From positions 9,731,024-9,795,023 of the forward strand of contig OZ026598.1 in NCBI GenBank assembly GCA_964020085.1: a stretch of 64,000 nucleotides of DNA, given 5' to 3'. Below the pieces are notes generated by a model that saw only the letters and a list, made by a program, of their open reading frames with translations, had not been told where the DNA came from and did no database searches. The DNA is from Micromussa lordhowensis (Eukaryota; Cnidaria; Anthozoa; Scleractinia; Lobophylliidae). Of this stretch, positions 11,586 through 22,300 are shown piece by piece (within the stretch, counting starts at the first letter, position 1; every line of letters begins with the position of its first letter). Made by a program: the position numbers and the translations under genes.

Positions 11586-14143
11586 GGGGATAAGTGTTAA
11601 CAAAACAAACCACCCTATCCGCTGGATAGTGATTTATCCGGTGGATAGTGTTATCCACCTTTGAACAACCAGGGCCTAGAAATTACAGTGCATTTCAAGC
11701 CTGCCTTGGTGGACCCAGTGTTTATTTATTTTAATCCTGCTGTTTATTAAACAAGTGTTTTTATTCATAACTTGTAACTGCCAAGTATCTCATGCTAATA
11801 AATTTTCAGTGTTATACAATGTATTTCTAGCTTTCTGAATCTTGGTTATCATCCAAATATCTCACAGAGTTTGACATTATATGAAATTATGAGTTTAGCA
11901 ATTGTTGCTTGGCTAAAACCCTTCTGGAGAGAAAGCTAAAGTTCCTTCAGAGAAGGCAGCTTATTGACAAGAAAATGCAAGAAGTGGTGGGCAATTCCAT
12001 CCTGGTAAACTGAAAACAAAACCACTCTGCAACTTACAGACTTTAGCTACATACCCCAGAAGCACACTACAAAATTAAATTGACAAGGCTTGTAAATGAA
12101 TCTCAAAGACAACTGAACAAAGGCAAGCAGCAAAGAACTTATGGGAAGATCCCAAGGCAGAGAGATTTTCATTCAGAGAATGAAGATAGTCTACAGAATA
12201 TTACTGTTTACTTTCCTGGATACACAAACTTGGTGTGATGTACTTTTTTTTGTTAGTTATCAATTCTACCCAGCTCAAGCTCATGGAATAACTTTTAACT
12301 AATATACATGAATGTACCTTATGCTTGGTAGACCTTGAATAAATGCTTGAGGACCTGAGTTCATTCTACGTACATGTATCACTAATAGTGCATTTTTCTC
12401 AGTATCCCTGATATTAATGCATTTACAGTAAACAGTATTAGCTGTGAGTGTATTAATAAAATGTATATTACATGTGGTATGAATCTCGATTGAGCATCAC
12501 AATTCTGTGAAGTTATTATTGTGTTACAGTAGTGACATAAAATACAAAACAGCACCAACACTAGGGGAGCTACACTGTATTGAATCCGAGGCAATTTGAT
12601 TGTTCTAGTTACTGGAAGGATTTTGCACCTGAGGTTTTACAGAATTGTACATGTATCTGCCCCAGGGGGTGGGAGGTACACCCCAGAGGTTTTGGTGGGG
12701 GTGTGCAGCCTGAACATTGAAATAGGTACCCTATTTCAGACCCAAATCTGTGATTATCTGTTCTTTATTCCAAACTGAGCCAAAACTTTTATACCCCATT
12801 CCAGACCTCTAAAATTAGTACATGGCTCTAATAAATGGCCAAAGCTAACCAGACATGGCTTCTATTTGTGTAAACATTGAGATGGGTTACAACTTTGCCA
12901 ATGTTGATGTGGAAAAAAATGGTGCTTGTAAACAAAATACCTAATACCAGGCCAGAGTGAAAAACATGCCCTATTTCAGACCGACATCACTCAAAAACCA
13001 AGCCCTTCAAGGCCATGCATACCTAGAGAGCCCATATAAAAGAGTACCTTCTGCATGTGGAATAGTCTGGGGCAAAGCACTTGTTCCTGCAGATCACCTT
13101 TTCCTTTGCCATACATGTATATACTGTACATGTAGTCTTTCATTCTCTTTTGACTTGTCTTTCAGTTTGTGATGAATGCCGCAAGCAATGTATATATGGT
13201 GACTGTCCAGATCATGGACCATTAGAATGGGTTGACGACTGCCACCCAGTCAGCGGAGCACAGCAGAAAAGCCAAGCGAGAGCCACCCTCCCTAGCAATC
13301 TGTATCTCATTCCATCAGCAGTTGGACAAGACCAAATGGGTGTCTTTGCCAGGACAAAGATTGAAAAAAGGGTCATGTTTGGACCCTATAAAGGAAGAAC
13401 AGTTTCTGCAGAGCATTTTAATGTTGGAGAGGGGCACAACTATATGTATATGTGGGATGTGAGTATCTAATCATTATTTTTATAAAAGTTTTTTTTTTTG
13501 TATCATTGATAAGAGAATTTCCAGATAAAACTTGTTTCAATTATTTTGCCCTGATAGAAAAAAGTTGTTAGTTACATGTAGTTCTGTGAAGTATGTAGCC
13601 TGGTGTTCACGAAACTGAAGGCAAGAAATGCCTGCCCCCATAGGCTAGACATTCTACACATCCATTCTACATACACTGTAATGTAGTGATAAGGAATTTG
13701 ACTGTATTATGACAGTGAAAAAATGTCAGTCATCTTTGTTAAGTAATTTTAAGGGTTGCTATCCTTTTCATGATGTTTAACCCTTAGAGAGGCATTTGAA
13801 ATTATCATACAGCAAAGCAAAGATTACAAAACACCACACTTTGGGTGTGGATGAGAAACATTTCCGACTTCCAATATTATAAATTTTTATTCTTTTTTCA
13901 CAAAATCCAGCACAGTAGTCTGTCAGAATAGAGGTCAAGAATATAGTGTAAACATACAGAAGGTCATTACAATCATTATTAGAACTTCTCAGGTAGCTCT
14001 GATAAAACTAAATCCAAAGGTGGCGAAAAGTACAACTATTTGATGTGGAAAAATGTTCTAGTGGTACATGTACAGTGTATATACAGGAGGAGATTATTTT
14101 TTTGAAGTGTGCAATTCATTATATTAAAAAGTGCCTGTTTCAT

Positions 14144-14222
<79 letters not shown>

Positions 14223-17200
14223 CTTGTTACAACAAAGGAAAAATAAAGACTACACATACTTACAGTAAAATACTAGATTCTTACCATTCACAATACCATA
14301 CTTTACTCATACAATACTTACACTGCTTACAATGAGATGTGTACACAACATAATACAATGTTAGAAGCAAAAAAGGATTATTTAGTCTGTCATTAAGTTT
14401 ATATTTATAGAATGTAACAAGCTAAACCAAATGCATACATGTACATTGTAATTACGTGCACCTGAAACCTGCTCAACTGAAACTGCCCATTGTAAATCCC
14501 TTGGTAGGTTTTGGAAGGTGGTAAAGTCAGTTGCATAGTTGATGGCTCAGATGAACAGAACAGCAACTGGATGAGGTTTGTGAACTGTGCGCGTGACAAC
14601 AAAGAACAGAACTTAGTTGCCGTACAGTTCCGTGGTGAGATGTACTACAAGACATGCGTCCCAGTGGAAGCTGGCAGTGAACTGCTTGTGTGGTTTGAGG
14701 ACAGTGTTTCCTCAACACAGACAGAACAGCTCGGTAAGCTTTCTATAGTGGCACTGGTGGGATGGATTCAACCATCATAATATGCTTATCATATGCCATG
14801 TCGTGATGAGAGGTCATGGGTTCCAAACCTTACCTAGACTGCTCACAGCCCCCTATTTTCTCGCAATTTTGTTCGATCGTTGAATGCGCGGATAGAATCG
14901 AGAGAGAACTGGACACCAGCGCAAAACGGAAGACTTGACTTGACTGGGTAGGGGGTGGGGACCGAGATAAATTCTTCTTGCTCGCTTCGCTACCCCCCCC
15001 CCCCCCCCCCCAATACACCCGCGTGCTTCTCGCTAGCTTTGCTCCCTTTTTCTTTCGCGCGCGTGAATAGACGGGCTGTGAACATTCAAAACCGTGGTCA
15101 CTGAAATGTTCCTACTGTCCTAAATGTAGACTCTTGTATACTTCCAATATCTCCAAAGTATTCTAAAGTTCAAAAGAGTAAGGTTTTGCTGTTAGTCGTC
15201 CAGAAATTAGAGGAGTCTATGATGTGATGTAAGATATTCATGAGCACGGCATGAAATGTTGTTGCACATCTGGGCCGGGTTGTTCGAAGACCGGATAACG
15301 CTAACCCGGGAATAAGAGTTAACCGATGTATTAATCTTTCTTGTTTAAAAATGTTTTTCACTGCTTATGGTTAAATAAAAATTCGCGCTAATCCTGGGTT
15401 AGCTTAAACGGGCTTTGAACAACCCAGCCCTGTATGTTAAAGGTCAAATTTACTTGTAGATCAAGGTTAATTTTTTTTATCTACATTTAGGTTATTTGAA
15501 GCTTTGTTTAGTTGATATTCTTGATCAAGCTAATTTTTTAAAGGCTTTTATGTTAGTTAGGGTTTGTTTTTGCTTTAGGTTATGGGAAAGGATTTGCATC
15601 CTTCGTTTTTCATCCTTCAGAGCCGCAAGTATCATCAAAGGTGGTTTTTGACACATTTTTTTTGTACTATGTCAGGTCATGAGTTTGTTTGTGATGCATG
15701 TGGACTGGCCTTCGCTGGTTCAACCTTTCTTCTAAGGCACAAGTCAGTTCGTTGTCAACGTGAAGACCAGACAAATACTTCTCAAGACTGTGGAGTTCAA
15801 GCAGAAAGTCCTGCGGAGTCATTAGCAACAGAGAAAGCCAACGAAGAGGAACCTACAGTGCCTTTATGTGATGCAGAGGAATCGTCTACTGTAGCTGACA
15901 TTGGGACCGCTACCAACGAAGAATGTGGAGTTGTCGAGGACAGTGTTCAGGCAATTCCTTCTCAAGACCACGAAATTCAAGCAGATGAGCAATCGGAGTC
16001 AGCCGAGGGGACGAAAATCAACGAGGAGGACGCCGCTACATTGCCTTCTGATGCAGAGTCGTCAATGGTCGTGGTTGATATTGGGGCTACTAGTAGTGAA
16101 AACAGTAGAACAATTGTTGAGGAAAATTCGTCTTACCGTGTTGTCCTTGTAGAACCCGCGGTGTCAAAAACAGGAAGATTAAGTAAAGGAAAACAGAACA
16201 CGACGCCTCTGGTGAATGGCGAAACACCAAAAGAAGCGAACACTCATAAACGTTCTGCGGAGAGTGTGGGTAAAGCAAAACAGATCGCCAGCAAACCAAC
16301 GTCGTCAAAGGCTCGCAAAACGTCTTCCTTGAACGGAACCAAAGCTCTAAGTACTGCTGCCAAGAAGGCGATGTCCACTAAAGAAACGCCTGCCGGAAAG
16401 AAAAGAAAAGCAGCTTCTACAACTGACAGCTCTGAACTTCAAACTAAAAAGACAAAAGTAACCAAACCAAGGGAATCCCAAGGGCAAAAGAAAGCTAAAA
16501 AGAGTGCCGCCGCTGCTGTCGATGGAAGTATGGAAGTAGCAGCTGCTGTGGGCAAGGCACTTCGTAAGACAAGAAAGCCATCAAAGAGTCGGGACCCTCA
16601 AAAGAAGTCAAGCAACTTGAAACAATCATTTCCTGGTGAAGAAGAGGAGACTGAACCTGCAGCTGAAGATGGAAGAGCTGAAAAGAGACCTCGTAAGAAG
16701 GCACCTCGTAAGGCAAGAAAGGAGAGAGATCCTAGTGAAATGCCTTCTCCCACCAAGAGGAAAAAAATTGCGCCCGAAGATAAGCCCGTATTTACTTGCG
16801 AGCGGTGTTTAAGAACGTTCAAGTGGAAGTCTCAGCTTGATTACCACATGCGAAGTCACGCGACCGAGAAGGAATTCAAGTGTACGTTTTGTGACAAGGG
16901 TCTATCGCAGTTGTCCTCCCTCAAGAGGCACTTACGGGTTCACAGTGGAGAAAAGCCGTACAAATGCGAGGAGTGTGGTAAGAGGTTCGTGGAGAAAGGA
17001 AAGCTCAAACTTCATCAACGCAAACACACCGGGGAACAGGCGGAGAAAAAGTACACGTGCTCCGTATGCGACAGAGGTTTCACTCTGAGTGCGAATCTCA
17101 CCACTCATATGCGAACTCACACGGGTGAAAAACCTTATCCTTGCCCGCAGTGCGGCAAAGGCTTTAAACGAAGTTCTGATGTTATCAGCCATCTCCGGAG

Positions 17201-18005
17201 CCACACGGGGGAGAGGCCCTACAAGTGCTCACACTGCGAGAAGTCTTTCACAATGATCTCGCATCGCAACAGGCACGAAGTGATCCACACTGGTTTAAAA
17301 CCGTTCAAATGTGATCTGTGCGGCAAAGGGTTTACTCAGCCGAACTCCGTGAAAGCTCACTTGAAAGTTCACGCTAAAAAGCAGGCCCGGCTTGAAGGAA
17401 GAGCATCGCGACATGAGCAGCAAGACAGAACTCACAGAGATGAAGGGATGCAGACGAGTGGACAGCAAGGAGTAGACGAGCTGCGGCAGCAGAGCCGTGT
17501 CCCTCAGAACAGTGTCTCCGAACACGGTGCTGAAAGAAAGGGTTGCAAGGAGGAGTTCCAAGGTGTAATAACAGAACTAATGGAGACGGGTCATTTACAG
17601 ATAGATAACGTACAAGATGATTCATCACATACACAGAATCACCAAGAAAACGGCGCGGAACTGTTGCATTTAGATAGCACACAAGGACTGCAAGCGGACC
17701 ACCTACAGTTGGATAGCGCCGGTGTTGACGATATGGAAGAACAAGAGATTTCTTCAAGAGTTGGAACAGAACTTACAACAATCGCAACAGAACAGTTACA
17801 GCTGAGCTGCACTGCAACGGATAGGGTCAGCGAGCAACTAAATACTGTCAATACTGTAATCAATGAGAAAGAACTCCTGCAGCTTGTAAGCACAACTCAA
17901 AGCGACGGTGCCGCTGAACATGTGGAGTTAGAGCTGACTCCAAGCAATGCACAGGACAAAGTTCAGCTTGATGAAGGAGACGACACAAGTCTTCTAACAC
18001 TGTAG
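11462..18005 (+). CDS. PRDM9-like: PRDM9-like PR/SET histone methyltransferase with C2H2 fingers, no KRAB/SSXRD
   Basis: Exons 11462-11492, 13166-13458, 14508-14733 and 15676-18005 join with matching phases (1, 0, 1) into 959 residues. Residues 8-10 plus exon 2 read DDYL then CDECRKQC...CPDHGP, the PRDM9 zinc knuckle. The PR/SET domain follows (about 45-180) with FGPYKG (Y85), VDGSDE, NWMRFVNCARD and MYYKT (Y155). Residue 171 is Phe in ELLVWFED, where PRDM9 has its third catalytic Tyr. A single C2HC-type finger is at 187-210. A basic K/S/T/A-rich linker runs 211-555, seven C2H2 fingers 556-749, and an acidic Gln-rich tail to 959. The family trimethylates H3K4/K36 and in vertebrates places meiotic double-strand breaks. 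An in-frame stop lies upstream of the chosen ATG inside the same exon, so no KRAB or SSXRD is encoded here. The fingers are diverged from each other, unlike the tandem minisatellite array of recombination-directing PRDM9. PRDM11 is the main alternative, but the NCARD motif and post-SET finger favour PRDM9. A frame of this last exon extends upstream to 15582, but only the 15675 acceptor keeps phase. Confidence 0.9.
11529..11678. mobile_element. foldback MITE, GGCC..GTTGTTCAAAG family
   Basis: The left arm begins TGGCCCCAGTTGTTCAAAGG and continues GGATAACGCTATCCACCGG. The right arm is its reverse complement, ending GAACAACCAGGGCCTA. It lies in intron 1 of the PRDM9-like gene. The related copy is at 15271-15430. 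Confidence 0.8.
12658..13052. mobile_element. G-rich-end MITE related to 42847-43250
   Basis: Shares with 42847-43250 the opening GGGGGTG..AGGTAC, the string GGGGGTGTGCAGCC and repeated ACCCTATTT or CCCTATTT blocks. Both close with AGCCCATATAA..GAGTACC. It lies in intron 1, about 110 bp before the zinc-knuckle exon. Confidence 0.65.
14141..14221. repeat. (ATTT)n microsatellite
   Basis: About 20 uninterrupted copies of the tetranucleotide in intron 2 of the PRDM9-like gene. The LFIY-repeat open frame here is a translation artefact. Confidence 0.95.
14992..15011. repeat. poly(C) tract
   Basis: A run of about 18 C with one flanking interruption, in intron 3 of the PRDM9-like gene. Length is likely variable and prone to sequencing error. 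Confidence 0.9.
15271..15430. mobile_element. foldback MITE, GGGC..GTTGTTC family (second copy)
   Basis: Starts GGGCCGGGTTGTTCGAAG and ends CTTTGAACAACCCAGCCC, with internal CTAACCCGGG / CCTGGGTTAG also inverted. It is a relative of 11529-11678 and lies in intron 3 of the PRDM9-like gene. Confidence 0.75.
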
Positions 18006-19337
18006 TTGACTAACACCTTTTAACTTGGATTCAGTTTTAACTCAGACTTTGGTTGTTAAAAAGCGAGTTTCCGGTGACATTCCCGAAACGCATAAAAGCG
18101 TATTTTTTTCAGATTCGTGTTGATAAACGGTCGCAGTCTTCCGCAAGCTTGACCTCGCTATTTGTTTTTGTTCATCGCTACCTGTGTGAAGTTTTTCCTC
18201 TCTATTTACCTGTTTTGTTTTGTGTTTTCTTCGCCGATGTGGAAATAATTTTGTTCGTGACTTCAAAAACCATGACATGGTTTCTTTAGCTGACGAAATA
18301 GAGACAAAAAAAAAGTGGAGAAACATTTGTTTTTGATATTTATACGACCGTGTAATTTCGAGAATCCAGTTGAATGTACTTTTTCACTAAATCGAACCAT
18401 AGAAGTGCGGAGCTTTAACAGAACGAGCCGAAATAAAACAATTATGCGGGTTGGTGGTTTAGAAACCGTCTTCTCGGCAATTCTCGTCTTGGTGAGAATC
18501 ATGTACTGTATTTATCATTCGCCAGTTGAGCGAAAGGATTATTTCAAAGCAACGGTTAGAAAAGATGCGACCATCGTTTAGTTTCATTGTACTTCAAACG
18601 AACACACAGTTGGCTTGACTGTTTTAATGGACAAGAGAAAAAGTGTTTGTCTTCCCACAGGATGTCATTCCAGTAAAAGTGAATGTAATTTTGAAAAACA
18701 AACTCAGGTTATACGAAGTTGTGTTTCAAGTTTCATTCGTATCGCACGCACTCAAACACTCTGACACAGATGCACCAATAGTGCTTTCGAGGACAGAAAG
18801 AAAATGCGCCGAAGCCCACTGATTTTTATTGAACAACTAAATATTAATGGAGTGCATATTAAAAGTGAACGGGACACAGGCCAGTCGAGTGTTACATTTT
18901 CCCCTGGTAACGGGGGGTGGAATCATACGAAAATGGTCGGGAACGCTCGTCGGACAATTTGAGTTAAAACCCCTAAAGGATACCAATCTAGGCAGACTCG
19001 AGATAACGGCGGGACTCGGAGAACGGAGTGTTTCTTATTTTTAAATTTAAGTTTTGTTATATATATCTTCGAGTTTACCCGAAATGATACTTTGACAGCT
19101 GAAACAAGTGGCGTTTTGTCCTGAACACCCTAGGTGAGACAAAAATCCTTGAGACGAGCCGACCTTTTCATATGGCAATTAACGGTCAATTCGTTTCATT
19201 TGAGAGCCCTGATTGTGATTGGCTTGTCGTTATTGAGTTGGGTTCACTTTTTTCTCAATCGGGAAGGCATCCCGAATACGAAAGAGTCCTCTTGCAATAG
19301 CTGACATGATTTAATTTGGTCAGTTCCTAGTCCTTAG
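18006..19337. other. convergent 3' ends of the PRDM9-like and sulfotransferase-like genes
   Basis: No gene recognised. Candidate poly(A) signals are AATAAA at 18432-18437 on plus for the PRDM9-like gene, and TTTATT at 18825-18830, which reads AATAAA on minus for the sulfotransferase-like gene. Confidence 0.4.
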
Positions 19338-22300
19338 TCAGCGACTTGAAAATGAACTTGCATCTGTCTCATTTCGGAGTAAACTTGTCTTTTCTCCATT
19401 TCTTTCATGCGCATGCTCCGAAAATATCCTAGTCCCATTCCCCGAGCCGGCAATGCCGTTCGCTAGAGTCTTTTTGTTGTTTTCCATCTTTTGTCGAAAG
19501 TATTGCACATACTCGATCTCTCTAAAAAGCATTTTTTGACAAAAGTACCGATTAAATGATGTAACATTTGCATTTAGCGCAATTTTCTCCAAATTCACAT
19601 CCAGTCCCAAACAATCTCTTTCCATTTCGGCATGTTTAGTTCTAAACTCACGAAGTTCCTCAACAAAATCTTTTCCTTCCAAGCGGATCTCGTTCCAAAG
19701 CGTCTTGTTGAAGTATTGATACAACATGGCGTCCGCTTTGTTCCAGCGGTAAATTTGTTCCGTGACGTTACTGTTAATGTTGTGAGGTGTATTTTCACCA
19801 TGGAGTTCATAATGAAACTTTAAATATAACACGTCATCGAGTTCCCAGCATAGTTTTCTTTTCATCAAAACCAGCGACTCGTCCAAATATTCATAAATTA
19901 GCACCAGGGTAAATTTATCGTCAATATCCAAAATGGCGTCACGTACCACTTCTGTCTTGTGATATTCTGTTGTTCGCAGACCAAGATCAAAGAACATTCC
20001 ATTCTTGATAAGGTTGAGAGAATCCTGAAAAATACGAACACAACTGTTCTAAACTTAGTTTCAGGCACTTTTCTTTTTGAAATTTAAAAGCGATCTCTGG
20101 CTTTGAAAAAGATTAAAAACTACTAACTAAAAATTCCCTGTACAAATTGTTCGTGGTGTTATATTGGGGAAAACGGCAGAGCTTTCAATACCCGGAAAAA
20201 AGAACATTCGAGAAACACTAAAACTGCGGTTAAAGGTTCTAGAATTGCAAATCACGCCTGGTCCAACAACCACGCCATTGATTTTGAAAACACGTCAATT
20301 ATTGACAAAGGCACTTTTAGAACCAGAAAAACATTAGAAGCGTGACATACCAGAGTGACATCTAACGCAAATAACAATTCTTGCCCGTTACCTGGGCAAT
20401 ACAACATTATTTTTAACAAACACCATAATTATTTACATTTTAATTATTTCGCAATTCTCGGTTTTTATTAAAGTTTTCTCAACGCTTTGTTATCATTCAT
20501 TTCACCCGTCGAAGACTGCAGTTCGGGCAGTCAAAAGTTCGTAGTTTTTAATCTTTTTAGCCAGAGATCGCTTTTAAATTTCAACTATGTTTCATCCTGG
20601 CTGCGGCCCTTCAATATTTTGACTTTTCTTTTTAATAACAAACTGACCGTGCGCATTTGAGGACGTTGGCGCCTAAATGTTCCCACGTACAGAATTTTCT
20701 AAAACTTGCCACGCAGTAAGGAAAAGATCGACTTTTGCTTAAAAGTAAAAAAAATGGGGAGTCACTTTGCTCGTTCTTTGAGGCTTTTGTTATTCTAAGA
20801 TGGTCTTAGCGTATGGCTATCAGCAATAAAAGGAGCTACACTCATAAATATTAGTGAAATTTAGATCACGTACTCAATTTTAACACAGCTTTTGCAGCTG
20901 ATTTCAGTCGTTCCTTGAGGCATAATAGGCTTGGAAAAAAAATGGATTCAATCAAGCCTTGCCCGTCCGCATCGGTCAATCGAGAGCAGAAAAGGCGAAA
21001 TATTTGAAACTTTTCACGGACAGATATTGTCTGGGGCTTTTTTGCTAAAATGGAGAAAATCACTCCAGTAAAGGCAGGAGCCATCTTAGGCAGAATTCAC
21101 CAGCTGACTCTTTGAATATTAACGTGCTATTACAGCAAATTACTTTGCACTGCCTACATTCCAAAATTTTAAACATTCTCCTACCTTAAACCTTTTGCGC
21201 TGGATTGTTCTACCAATGTATTTTCCAGGATTTTCCAAGAACGTCAAATAGGGATGCGGATGTTCCTCGATTTCTAAAATCTCCGCGAAATTTAAGTTTT
21301 GAAAAGTTACTTCAAAATGTGACGTTGGATCGCGTAATATAGTGATGAATGCGGTCTGAGGCTGCATAATTTCGTCCATAACTTCACCATTAAATCGAGC
21401 GTGATTGCAAAGTATATTGGGAAGAGTGCCGTCCAGTAACATGATGTCGACATATTTCCAGTGGAATCTTGAAGGCCAATAAAACGTCGACAGGCCTCCG
21501 CTGGGCAGTGCGATGCGCAGGCCCCGTAGATCAGCAAACCGATTGAGGATATTAGCGACGACGTCACTTCCGGTGTAGTGCGTCTTAAGAAAGAGGACAT
21601 TTTGGATTTCCTTCTTGCAGCTTCGGATCCTAGGGAGTCAGTTAAGAAATATAACAGTCAACATTAGGCACAAAGATGCAGTACAGTCAAATCTCTCTAA
21701 GACGGACGCGGTTGGGACTAGTCCCAACTGTCCCTCTTTGAGTGGGAGGTCCTGCTTATGATGCCCTATTAAGGGTTTCGGGATGCGGGATATGCATGTA
21801 AAAAAATTTTTAACTTTTGCCACTGGAATTAACGGGATATGGGGAATTTAAGCCAAATATTAACGGGCTGTGGGATACTCAGCCTCCCCTCCCCCTAATG
21901 GGGCCACGCTTATGGAGAGTCCAGCGAGATTGCGTGACAATATAGTACAATATAATAAACCTATGCACAATGAATACACGTCTGTTTTAAGTCGTTTGCT
22001 CAAAACCTGCAAACTGGACCAAAAATAATATTGGAAAAGTGGACTGGTTTGTTCATTACAGTTAAAGTTTACTCTGTAACACATATTGCGAACTGGAACA
22101 ATACATGTATATAAAACAGCGGTTAAAAAAGCCTCTTTGAGCAAAAGTTGAGAGCTTTTACAATGCTGTAAGTAGAAAACAACGACATCTGTGGTGCCAG
22201 CGCGCTTTAGCAGGGAAAAAATCCGTTACAGCGGAATGTTTTTGGTGGAGAAAGTTTGGCTGGAATCCTCAAGGCGCTTACTAACTTTGCTTAATGTACA

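Noticed and set aside
14045..14335. Open frame with a long LFIY repeat
   Set aside because: It is a translation of the (ATTT)n microsatellite in an intron.
15582..15675. Upstream part of the long zinc-finger frame as coding
   Set aside because: Phase matching puts the acceptor at 15675. The earlier acceptor near 15578 would shift the frame, so these codons are probably intron.
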